NCBI RefSeq assembly: GCF_003335085.1
Contig: NZ_QPEJ01000016.1
Coordinates: 186,001 to 250,000 of the forward strand
Length of the DNA: 64,000 nucleotides
DNA from: Polaribacter sp. WD7
GTDB taxonomy: Bacteria; Bacteroidota; Bacteroidia; Flavobacteriales; Flavobacteriaceae
Reading direction: 5' to 3'
Each line of letters opens with the position of its first letter. Position 1 is the first letter of the stretch. A program made the translations under genes and the position numbers. A model generated the notes under the pieces. It made no database searches, was not told the origin of the DNA, and saw only the letters and a program-made list of their open reading frames with translations. Shown here piece by piece: positions 1 through 7,204 of the stretch.

Positions 1-141
1 GATTTAGATGAAGAAAAAAACTGCCTTAGATCTAAAGAAATAAGAGAAATTCAAAAAGATTTAGGAAAAGTAAAAATAGTTGTGATTCCAACCAATGAAG
101 AAGTTGAAATTGCAAAACAATCTTATGATTTACTAAAATAA
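1..141 (+). CDS. 3' end of an unrecognised gene (46 residues visible)
   Basis: An open frame enters from the left edge and stops with TAA at 139-141, leaving 46 residues. The fragment is charged, begins DLDEEKNCLRSKEIREIQKD and ends in a helix-like stretch (EEVEIAKQSYDLLK). It has no membrane segment and no sorting domain, so a cytoplasmic protein is likely. The visible part is too short to name a family. It is followed by a hairpin terminator shared with the convergent gene on the other strand. Confidence 0.6.
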   Translation, partial: DLDEEKNCLRSKEIREIQKDLGKVKIVVIPTNEEVEIAKQSYDLLK

Positions 142-161
142 GTACGTCTCATTTTTCAAAA

Positions 162-204
162 AAAAAGACCATCCAGGATTTTAAAATCGTGAATAGTCTT
201 TTTC
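162..204. terminator. Candidate bidirectional terminator between convergent genes
   Basis: AAAAAGAC at 162-169 is matched by GTCTTTTT at about 196-203, with a small inner palindrome (GATTTTAAAATC) between. The A and T tracts flanking the stem would let it act in both directions, serving the gene fragment on the left and the T9SS protein gene on the right. Confidence 0.55.
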
Positions 205-220
205 ATCATAAAATTTTTCT

Positions 221-1348
221 CTATTTTTTTACAATTCTTTTTGTAGCAATTCTCCCATCAATCGTATTTACTTTTAAGATATATAGCCCGCTATCAATAT
301 CTTCTAGGTTTATGCTATTAGAGAAAGATGACATAATTTTCTTTCCTAAAATATTATAAACTTCCATATTTTCTAAAGAAAAACCTGTATCATCAATAGT
401 TAATTTAGAAGTTGTTGGATTTGGGTATACTTTAAATGCAAATGAATTAAATTCGTCTCTACTAGCTGTAGCTCCGTTATAGTTATAAATTATTCTACTG
501 TCTTCAGATGTTTTATTTAGAATCTTGTTTACAAAATTATCGCTCTCCTCAGGAAAAATTTCAACACCATACTTATCATTAAAAGGATGTATAACATTAC
601 TCATTAAAACAGTTGTATCGTATTGGTATGTATCAGGTTTAAAATTCACAATAGTTCCTCGATCAGAGTATCCACCAGTTTCTCTTATAACATTGTTATT
701 AGAATCGTAAGAATAATTATAAAATTCTTCTAATTTAAAAGAACCATTATCATCACTACTAAAAAATTCTTCTTTAATTAATCTATTATTAGTATCGTAA
801 GTATATTCATCTTTCCCTCCATTAACCCATTTTCCATCTTCATAATCCTCAGAGGTTATCATCGTTAAATTAACTCCCGTATAAATATATTTTAATCTTT
901 CAGATTTTTCATCCTCTAAAACCCATGCTTGCCCATTCCAACCATATAATATGTAACTATCTATTCTATTTTGATTATAAGAAATCTCTATTCTAGACTC
1001 TCGTACCCAATTACCATCTTCTAACTCAAAAGAAATTACTAGTGTTGGTAAATTATTCGTATATGTATATTCATTTCTAAAATCTCCAAAATTTTCTTCT
1101 ATCACTCTATTTGAACTATTATAAGTATATGTAGTTGTTTCTAATACATCAAGGTTACCGTCAGCATTATTATCGCTTAAATATTTCTCTATAACTACGT
1201 TACCTTTAGTATCATAAGTATACTCTGTTTTAGAGTTTATAGTCCATGTAGAACCATCAAAAAATTCATCAGTAGTAGATGTTAAAACGTCTTGGGCAAA
1301 CACTGAAAAAGCCGCCAAAGACAAAAATAAAAATGTAATTTTTTTCAT
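221..1348 (-). CDS. T9SS type A sorting domain protein with YD-like repeats
   Basis: This 375-residue protein is predicted to be secreted and anchored on the cell surface. Residues 1-19 form a Sec signal peptide (MKKITFLFLSLAAFSVFAQ). The body (about 20-295) is built from short tyrosine-rich units of the type EYTYDT-x-G/N-N-x(V/L)I, resembling degenerate YD repeats. The last 70 residues are a type IX secretion C-terminal domain: FKVYPNPTTSKLTI, then NILGKKI, then SGLYILKV and a basic end (KRIVKK). No catalytic motif is visible, so the cargo function is unknown; adhesion or binding is only a guess. A TATGTTTG motif lies 28 bp upstream of the ATG. Confidence 0.85.
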   Translation of the reverse strand: MKKITFLFLSLAAFSVFAQDVLTSTTDEFFDGSTWTINSKTEYTYDTKGNVVIEKYLSDNNADGNLDVLETTTYTYNSSNRVIEENFGDFRNEYTYTNNLPTLVISFELEDGNWVRESRIEISYNQNRIDSYILYGWNGQAWVLEDEKSERLKYIYTGVNLTMITSEDYEDGKWVNGGKDEYTYDTNNRLIKEEFFSSDDNGSFKLEEFYNYSYDSNNNVIRETGGYSDRGTIVNFKPDTYQYDTTVLMSNVIHPFNDKYGVEIFPEESDNFVNKILNKTSEDSRIIYNYNGATASRDEFNSFAFKVYPNPTTSKLTIDDTGFSLENMEVYNILGKKIMSSFSNSINLEDIDSGLYILKVNTIDGRIATKRIVKK

Positions 1349-1375
1349 GATTAGTTAAGTTTGAATTATTTTTTT

Positions 1376-1383
1376 CAAACATA
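1376..1383 (-). promoter_or_regulatory. Candidate -7 element for the T9SS protein gene
   Basis: The minus strand reads TATGTTTG, matching the Bacteroidota -7 consensus TAnnTTTG, 28 bp before the ATG at 1348. No TTTG is present at the usual -33 spacing, so the match is partial. Confidence 0.4.
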
Positions 1384-1424
1384 ACTACTACCACTCATTT
1401 TTTTGATACCTACAAATAGGTAAA

Positions 1425-1632
1425 TTAACGTGAGTTCGATATAACTTTTCTATTATACAAGTGTTATTTAACTGAAAAATAGATGATTGTCATTTTTAAC
1501 TAAACAAAGTGTAGTTGAGAAATCTCATATCCATAGCAAAATTTCTCCATTTCAATCAAAATGGCATTCGTCTTAAACCATAAAAATAGTAATGACCAGA
1601 TAAACAAAGTTTTTTATACAAACTCACGTTAA
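1425..1632. repeat. Candidate miniature inverted-repeat element filling a 323-bp gene-free gap
   Basis: The gap 1349-1671 holds a perfect 12-bp inverted repeat: TTAACGTGAGTT at 1425-1436 and AACTCACGTTAA at 1621-1632. Weaker similarity continues inward (CGATATAA against TGTATAAA). If the ends are taken as 11 bp, AAT flanks both sides and could be a 3-bp target duplication. The interior is AT-rich and has no convincing reading frame. This fits a MITE or insertion-sequence remnant but also a chance repeat; no second copy was noticed in the window. Confidence 0.35.
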
Positions 1633-1639
1633 ATCATAA

Positions 1640-1667
1640 AAAAGCCCTCTTAACAGTAAAAGGGCTA
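1640..1667 (-). terminator. Rho-independent terminator of the ThuA/DUF1080 gene
   Basis: On the minus strand AGCCCT and AGGGCT (1661-1666 and 1643-1648) pair around a 12-nt loop and are followed by a run of T. It lies just downstream of the stop codon at 1672. Confidence 0.75.
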
Positions 1668-1671
1668 TAAA

Positions 1672-3228
1672 TTATAATTTAGCTTGTCTTTTGTATTTTT
1701 TTGGAAACTTTACTATCGGCTTAATAATGATATCTTTATAATAAGCTTCTGCAGCCTCAGATTGAATTTGAATTTTACCGCTGCTAATAGATCTTGTTTT
1801 TCCATCAATATCATAACGTGCATTTTTAACAACATTAACTACATGACCGTTTACGATATGCAAACTGGTATCTTCTACACAAATCAATTCAAAAGTATTC
1901 CATTCTCCATTTGGCTTTTCAAAAGATTTATTTCTTTTTACATAAGAAGAAGCAAATTTTTTACTTTTAAAAGAATGTAATTTTGCCTTAGGATTATACA
2001 CAAATTGTTTTTTTCCTGAACTTGTTTTTTTTCTTTCAGAGGGCACGTCTCCGTACACATCTCCTAATGCATAAAAATCTCCACAATCTCCTTCTTGTAC
2101 CTGAAACTCTAAACTATACATCCAAACATTCCAAAATGCACCTAAAACCCCTTGACAATGATACAAAATACCGTTGTCCATTTTTCGTTGTAATCTAGGT
2201 TCCCACTTTTTAGTTCCCCACTTAAATTTCGCCTTCAAATGGTAATTACCATACTCTTCTTTTGTAGATAATCCTCCATAAATTTCGCCAGATATTTTAA
2301 GAATTGTTTCTTTATTTTCCTCTAGTGTAGAAAAAACTTTTTTGGGATCATTATGAATACCTAAAGGTTTGCCAGATTTACCATCATCACTTTTCTCAAC
2401 ACCTTCAATAGCAATAGATTTATGAGGAGAACCTATAAAAACATCCCACTTACTAAGATCTTTATCTAATAAATTTTGCCATCCTTTTTTTAACGGAACA
2501 TCAATTTTCTTTGCAGCCCACTCAACTCCATTTTTAACATGTTTTATAAAATCAGGATTTGCATAAATTTCATTGGTATGCCCCATACCTGTATAAAAAA
2601 CACGTCCGCCTTCGTAGTAATGATACCATGAAATTGGATGGGATTTATCTTTCTTTTTACCTTCATAAGATGTATCATCTAAAGTCAATAAGACGTTAAC
2701 CCTTGGTAAAACATCTTTTGTAAAATTGTACCACTCATCTTTTACAGTAAAGGTATTTTCAAAATGAGCTATAGATGGATGGTTACAACCTTTATGAACA
2801 TTTAATCTTGCCGATTGTACTTTTGGATGATTTTTAAAATATGCCCCAATCATTTGATAATACCATGGCCAATGAAACTCTGTATCTGTTGCAGCGTGCA
2901 AACCTACAAAACCACCTCCGTTTTGAATGTATTTTTTAAATGCTTTTCTAGAAGCTTCATCTAAAACATCATGTGTTGTGTTTAAAAAAACAATAACATC
3001 TATGTTATTCAATTTTTCTGTAGTAATATCAGATGGTTCTTCAGAAAACTGAATATTCCAATTCTCTTGAGTTGCCCATGTTTTAAAAGCTTGTTTTCCT
3101 GTAGGAATAGACCTATGTCTAAAGCCTGAAGTTTTAGAGTATACAAGTACATTTATTGAGTTTTGAGCAAAAAAGGTTTGCATACCTATACCCAAAACAA
3201 TTAGTAATATAATCCTTTTTTTTACCAT
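1672..3228 (-). CDS. Secreted ThuA domain and DUF1080 (3-keto-disaccharide hydrolase-like) protein
   Basis: This 518-residue exported protein has a signal peptide (about residues 1-22, ending FFAQ). A ThuA-like domain follows at about 25-235; ThuA belongs to the class I glutamine amidotransferase-like fold and is linked to sugar utilisation (visible: VYSKTSGFRHRSI, GGGFVGLHAATD, HPISWYHYYEGGRVFYTGMGHT). A DUF1080 domain (about 250-510) comes last, a lamin-G-like beta-sandwich found in glycoside-processing proteins (LLDKDLSKWDVFIG, then YHCQGVLGAFWNVWMYSLEF). The pairing is common in Bacteroidota and suggests periplasmic or surface carbohydrate metabolism; the substrate cannot be read from sequence. 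It is monocistronic with its own terminator. Confidence 0.85.
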   Translation of the reverse strand: MVKKRIILLIVLGIGMQTFFAQNSINVLVYSKTSGFRHRSIPTGKQAFKTWATQENWNIQFSEEPSDITTEKLNNIDVIVFLNTTHDVLDEASRKAFKKYIQNGGGFVGLHAATDTEFHWPWYYQMIGAYFKNHPKVQSARLNVHKGCNHPSIAHFENTFTVKDEWYNFTKDVLPRVNVLLTLDDTSYEGKKKDKSHPISWYHYYEGGRVFYTGMGHTNEIYANPDFIKHVKNGVEWAAKKIDVPLKKGWQNLLDKDLSKWDVFIGSPHKSIAIEGVEKSDDGKSGKPLGIHNDPKKVFSTLEENKETILKISGEIYGGLSTKEEYGNYHLKAKFKWGTKKWEPRLQRKMDNGILYHCQGVLGAFWNVWMYSLEFQVQEGDCGDFYALGDVYGDVPSERKKTSSGKKQFVYNPKAKLHSFKSKKFASSYVKRNKSFEKPNGEWNTFELICVEDTSLHIVNGHVVNVVKNARYDIDGKTRSISSGKIQIQSEAAEAYYKDIIIKPIVKFPKKYKRQAKL

Positions 3229-3284
3229 TGTTTTATTTTTTGGTAAATATACTTTTTCTTGTTAAGAATTAAGTGTTTATAAAA

Positions 3285-3315
3285 TTGCAAAAACATCGGT
3301 TAATTTTTACATTTG
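3285..3315 (+). promoter_or_regulatory. Promoter of the YebC family gene
   Basis: TTG at 3285-3287, a 20-bp spacer and TACATTTG at 3308-3315 match the Bacteroidota -33/-7 consensus. Transcription would start about 3320, giving a leader of about 25 nt before the ATG at 3346. Confidence 0.6.
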
Positions 3316-3345
3316 TCTGCATTTTAATTAAAACAATTTTCAAGA

Positions 3346-4059
3346 ATGGGTAGAGCATTTGAGTTTAGGAAAGCAAGAAAAATGAAACGTTGGTCAGCCA
3401 TGGCTAAAACGTTTACCAGAATTGGTAAAGATATTGTAATGGCTGTAAAAGAAGGTGGCCCTAACCCAGAGACAAACTCTCGTTTACGTGCTGTAATACA
3501 AAATGCTAAGGCTGCTAATATGCCTAAAGATAATGTAGAGCGAGCTATTAAAAAAGCATCTGATAAAGATACTGCCAACTATAAAGAAGTTCTTTTTGAA
3601 GGATATGCGCCTCATGGTATTGCAATACTTTTAGAAACTGCTACAGACAATAACAACAGAACAGTTGCCAATGTAAGAGCAGCATTTAACAAGTGTGATG
3701 GTAACCTAGGGACCTCTGGTTCTGTAGTTTTTATGTTTGATCATACTTGTAATTTTACAGTTAGTAAAGAAAATATTTCTGACTTAGAAGAATTAGAGTT
3801 AGAATTGATAGATTTTGAAGTAGAAGAAGTTTTTGATGATGAAGAAGGGGTTATTATCTATGCTCCTTTTGAACAATTTGGATCATTACAGAGTTACTTT
3901 GAAGAAAATAATATTGAAATTTTATCATCTGGTTTTGAAAGGATACCAACCACTACAACTAAATTAACTGAAGAACAAAAAGAAGACGTTAACAAATTAT
4001 TAGAACGTCTTGAAGAAGATGATGACGTTCAAAATGTATATCATTCAATGGAAGAATAA
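3346..4059 (+). CDS. YebC/PmpR family DNA-binding regulator
   Basis: The 237-residue protein has the full length and order of the YebC/PmpR/TACO1 family. It begins with the conserved segment MGRAFEFRKARKMKRWSAMA and continues with IGKDIVMAVKEGGPNPETNSRLR, NMPKDNVERAIKKA and YEGYAPHG-like (here FEGYAPHGIAILLE). Members bind DNA, and some act as translation factors that relieve ribosome stalling. It stands alone between a divergent secreted-protein gene and the convergent lpxK, so context adds nothing about the target. An acidic C-terminus (LLERLEEDDDVQNVYHSMEE) is typical. Confidence 0.93.
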   Translation: MGRAFEFRKARKMKRWSAMAKTFTRIGKDIVMAVKEGGPNPETNSRLRAVIQNAKAANMPKDNVERAIKKASDKDTANYKEVLFEGYAPHGIAILLETATDNNNRTVANVRAAFNKCDGNLGTSGSVVFMFDHTCNFTVSKENISDLEELELELIDFEVEEVFDDEEGVIIYAPFEQFGSLQSYFEENNIEILSSGFERIPTTTTKLTEEQKEDVNKLLERLEEDDDVQNVYHSMEE

Positions 4060-4140
4060 CTTTTTTGTGACTTTATAAAAATTGATGGGTCTTATAATTG
4101 AAGTCTCCTAAAAAGACACTTCTAACAAAAATCAAGAAAG

Positions 4141-4165
4141 AAACCAACGTTTTTAACGTTGGTTT
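4141..4165. terminator. Bidirectional terminator between the YebC gene and lpxK
   Basis: An 11-bp perfect stem (AAACCAACGTT, loop TTT, AACGTTGGTTT) overlaps the last codons and stop of lpxK. Short T-rich stretches follow on both strands, so it could end both convergent transcripts. Confidence 0.65.
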
Positions 4166-5184
4166 TGTTGTATGTGACGCATAATAAGCTCATCAAACTC
4201 TTTACCTTTATTGTCTAAAAAAGAAGTTTTGATTCCTAAAAAAGAAATATTGTCTATTTGTGTAGATAAGCGAACGTAATCTTTCTCTGTAGTTAACAGT
4301 ATTTTTTTTGAAGCTTTGAGTTTATGATACTTTGTTGTAATTGTTTGTATTTCTTTTATTGAAAATGCGTGATGATCTGGAAATTTTAAATGCCTAACAC
4401 GAACTTCTTTTTCTTCTAAAAAAGACAACATAGGAGACGGATTTGCTATTCCTGTTACAAGTAAAACTGTATAATTTTTTAAATCATTTACATAAATTTG
4501 TTCACTCCCAGAAGTTGTCTCATCATAAGAAATAGTAGTAAAAAATATTTTTTTATTGTATTTTTTTAACTTGTATTGTATCGCTTTTTTTGATCTGTCT
4601 TTTAAGTTTTTGGGACATTTAGTAACCACAATTACATCTGTTCTTTGAGCCCCTTTTTTAGATTCTCTTAAATTTCCAGTGGGTAATAAAAAATCATTTA
4701 CAAACAGGTCATTATATTTGGTTAGTAATACATAAAAACTTCCTTTTACATTTCTATGCTGATAAGCATCGTCTAGCAAAACAATCTCAGAAGAAGTATT
4801 TCTTAAAATATTAGAAATCCCTAGTACTCTTTTTTCTGCAACAGCCACATTAACAGTATCAAATTTATTAAAGTATTGTAAAGGCTCATCACCTATATCT
4901 TTAGATGTATGCGTATTATTTGCTAAAAAGTACCCTTTTGTTTTTCGACCATATCCTCTGCTTACCGTGGCTAATTTGTAACTGTCTTTTAGTAGACGAA
5001 TTAAATATTCTACTTGAGGAGTTTTTCCTGTACCACCAACACTTAAATTACCCACTACTATTACAGGAATTTTAAATCTTGTTTGTTTAAAAAAACCTAC
5101 ATCAAAACAAAAATTTCGTATGCGAGTTATGACATCATAAAGAATAGCAAAAGGAAATAATAAATAGCGTAAAATTTTCATCAT
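4153..5184 (-). CDS. lpxK: Tetraacyldisaccharide 4'-kinase
   Basis: LpxK phosphorylates the 4' position of the lipid A disaccharide precursor at the inner face of the cytoplasmic membrane. The 343-residue length fits the family. An N-terminal hydrophobic anchor (MMKILRYLLFPFAILYDVI) is followed at about 47-58 by the family P-loop GNLSVGGTGKTP. Further family segments are SRGYGRKTKGYFL, GDEPLQYF, VLLDDAYQHRNVK, VTGIANPSPM and FPDHHAFS. The gene is divergent from the Nif3-like gene, and the terminator hairpin begins inside its stop codon. Confidence 0.95.
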   Translation of the reverse strand: MMKILRYLLFPFAILYDVITRIRNFCFDVGFFKQTRFKIPVIVVGNLSVGGTGKTPQVEYLIRLLKDSYKLATVSRGYGRKTKGYFLANNTHTSKDIGDEPLQYFNKFDTVNVAVAEKRVLGISNILRNTSSEIVLLDDAYQHRNVKGSFYVLLTKYNDLFVNDFLLPTGNLRESKKGAQRTDVIVVTKCPKNLKDRSKKAIQYKLKKYNKKIFFTTISYDETTSGSEQIYVNDLKNYTVLLVTGIANPSPMLSFLEEKEVRVRHLKFPDHHAFSIKEIQTITTKYHKLKASKKILLTTEKDYVRLSTQIDNISFLGIKTSFLDNKGKEFDELIMRHIQQNQR

Positions 5185-5227
5185 TACGAAAATAAACCAT
5201 TTTTATGGATTGATGGATTGAAAATAC

Positions 5228-5235
5228 TAACTTTG
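5228..5235 (+). promoter_or_regulatory. -7 promoter element that fixes the start of the Nif3-like gene
   Basis: TAACTTTG at 5228-5235 matches TAnnTTTG. It lies inside the reading frame that could be opened from position 5218, which makes the downstream ATG at 5257 the likely true start, with a leader of about 15-20 nt. Confidence 0.55.
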
Positions 5236-5256
5236 ATAATTATACAAACTGTTTTT

Positions 5257-6351
5257 ATGAAAATAAAAGACATTACAAATTACCTAGAGGAATTGGCACC
5301 ATTGCAATATGCAGAAGACTTTGACAATGTAGGTCTATTGGTAGGAAATTACAATACCACAGTTTCTGGTGTTTTAGTTACCCTAGATACTCTAGAAGAA
5401 ACTATAGATGAAGCTATTGCAAAAAACTGTAACCTAATTGTAAGTTTTCATCCTATAATTTTTAGCGGACTAAAAAAATTAAACGGAAACTCTTATGTAG
5501 AACGGGTGATTTTAAAAGCTATAAAAAACGATATTGCTATTTATGCAACTCACACTGCATTAGATAATAGCAAACAAGGAGTTTCAGCAAAAATGTGTGA
5601 AGTTATTGGGTTACAGAACACATCTATTTTAATACCTAAAAAACACCTGATAAAAAAACTAACAACTTATATTCCTTTAAGTGATGCAGATATGTTAAGA
5701 AAAAAACTTTTTGAAGCTGGTGCTGGCAATATTGGTAATTATGATAATTGCTCATTTAATATATTAGGAGAAGGAACCTATAGGGGTAACCAAAACTCAA
5801 ACCCTACCCTTGGAGAAAAAGGGAAAATACATACTGAAAAAGAGGTTCAAATCTCCGTAATTTTTGAAAGTAAAAACGAAGCATCTATCTTAAAATCCTT
5901 ACAAGAACATCATCCTTATGAAGAAGTAGCTTACCAAATTGTAAGTACAGAAAATACGCACCAAAACATAGGTATAGGAATGATAGGAGAATTACCAATA
6001 GCAATGGATGAAAAAGATTTTTTAGTTTTCTTAAAAAAAACCATGAACACAAACTGTGTACGTCATTCTAACTTGCTACATAAAAAAATAAAAAAAGTAG
6101 CAGTTTTAGGTGGCTCTGGCAGTTTTGCTATAGAAAACGCTAAAAGAGCAAAAGCAGATGCTTATGTAAGTGCTGACTTTAAATATCATGATTTTTTTAA
6201 AGCAGAAAACACTATTCTTTTGGCAGATATTGGTCATTATGAAAGTGAACAGTTTACAAAAAACCTTTTGGTTGACTATCTTACAAAAAAATTTAGTAAT
6301 TTTGCAATCATTTTATCAGAAAAAAGTACAAATCCTATATATTACATTTAA
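5257..6351 (+). CDS. Nif3-like dinuclear metal-centre protein
   Basis: A 364-residue member of the NIF3/YbgI (GTP cyclohydrolase 1 type 2-like) family, which forms hexameric rings with two metals per subunit. Metal-ligand segments are visible: SFHPIIFSGLKKL (about 62), ATHTALDN (about 100) and, near the end, ADIGHYESEQF. The insertion between the two halves (about 120-240, with HHPYEEVAYQI) is the YqfO/PII-like domain found in longer homologues. The biochemical role of the family is not settled. I start at the ATG at 5257 (MKIKDITNYLEEL), since a -7 promoter motif lies upstream within the longer frame. The next gene starts 2 bp after the stop, so the two are co-transcribed. Confidence 0.9.
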   Translation: MKIKDITNYLEELAPLQYAEDFDNVGLLVGNYNTTVSGVLVTLDTLEETIDEAIAKNCNLIVSFHPIIFSGLKKLNGNSYVERVILKAIKNDIAIYATHTALDNSKQGVSAKMCEVIGLQNTSILIPKKHLIKKLTTYIPLSDADMLRKKLFEAGAGNIGNYDNCSFNILGEGTYRGNQNSNPTLGEKGKIHTEKEVQISVIFESKNEASILKSLQEHHPYEEVAYQIVSTENTHQNIGIGMIGELPIAMDEKDFLVFLKKTMNTNCVRHSNLLHKKIKKVAVLGGSGSFAIENAKRAKADAYVSADFKYHDFFKAENTILLADIGHYESEQFTKNLLVDYLTKKFSNFAIILSEKSTNPIYYI

Positions 6352-6353
6352 CA

Positions 6354-7127
6354 ATGGCAAAGAAGAAAGAAGTTTCGGTTGAAGAAAAATTAAGAGCTTT
6401 ATACGATTTACAGTTAATAGACTCAAGAATTGACGAAATTAGAAGCGTTAGAGGTGAATTACCTTTAGAAGTTGAAGATTTAGAAGATGAAGTTGCCGGT
6501 TTAAACAAACGTATTGCAAACTTAAACCAAGATGTTGCAAACTTAGAAACAGATATCAATAATAAAAAATTAGCGATTGAAGAATCTAACGGTTTAATGA
6601 AAAAATACGAAGAGCAACAAAAAAATGTTAGAAATAACAGAGAATTTGATTCTTTAGCTAAAGAAATTGAATTTCAAGAATTGGAAATTCAATTGGCTGA
6701 AAAAAGAATTAACGAATACAAAGCTAAGATTGCTCAAAAAATAGAAGTAATTGATGGTACTAAAGAAAAATTAGCAAAGCAAGAGCAACACTTAGGTCAT
6801 AAAAAAGCCGAATTAGACGCTATTTTAAAGGAAACTGAAAAAGAAGAGCAATTGTTGATTGAAAAATCTGATGAGTTTTCAAAATCTTTAGATGCGCATT
6901 TATTTTCTGCCTACACAAGAATTAGAAACAAAGTAAAAAATGGTTTAGCTGTAGTTGCTATTGAGAGAGGTGCTTCTGGAGGGTCTTATTTTACAATTCC
7001 GCCACAAGTACAGTTAGAAATTGCGAACAGAAAAAAAATAACTATAGATGAACATAGTGGACGTATTTTAGTAGACGCTGCGTTAGCTGATGAAGAAAAA
7101 GAAAAGATGAATCAATTATTTTCTTAA
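6354..7127 (+). CDS. CT398/DUF164-like coiled-coil protein with degenerate zinc ribbon
   Basis: The 257-residue protein has a long heptad-rich coiled coil (about 10-180) and a C-terminal domain ending RGASGGSYFTIPPQVQLEIA ... EHSGRILV. In the usual family members this end is a C4 zinc ribbon with CxxC pairs before the PPQ segment and next to GRIL. Here those positions are Ser or other residues, so zinc binding is lost while the fold signature (IPPQV, SGRIL) stays. The gene lies 2 bp after the Nif3-like gene, a pairing I recall from other Flavobacteria. Function is unknown; a scaffold or nucleic-acid role has been suggested for the family. It ends in a strong terminator. Confidence 0.8.
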   Translation: MAKKKEVSVEEKLRALYDLQLIDSRIDEIRSVRGELPLEVEDLEDEVAGLNKRIANLNQDVANLETDINNKKLAIEESNGLMKKYEEQQKNVRNNREFDSLAKEIEFQELEIQLAEKRINEYKAKIAQKIEVIDGTKEKLAKQEQHLGHKKAELDAILKETEKEEQLLIEKSDEFSKSLDAHLFSAYTRIRNKVKNGLAVVAIERGASGGSYFTIPPQVQLEIANRKKITIDEHSGRILVDAALADEEKEKMNQLFS

Positions 7128-7144
7128 TCTTTGTATAAATACAT

Positions 7145-7180
7145 AAAAAAACTCGAAGTTTAAAGCTTCGAGTTTTTTTA
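7145..7180. terminator. Bidirectional terminator
   Basis: ACTCGAAG (7151-7158) pairs with CTTCGAGT (7166-7173). The stem is flanked by A6 on the left and T7 on the right, so it can stop both the Nif3/coiled-coil operon and the convergent DUF349 gene. Confidence 0.8.
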
Positions 7181-7204
7181 TATCAAAAAGTAAAATTATA
7201 CCAT

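Noticed and set aside
500..1250. Short repeats in the T9SS protein gene as a possible CRISPR or DNA satellite
   Set aside because: The likeness is at protein level (EYTYDT-type units); the DNA copies differ and spacing is irregular.
5218..5256. Upstream extension of the Nif3-like frame
   Set aside because: A TAACTTTG promoter box lies inside it, and the family N-terminus begins at the ATG at 5257.
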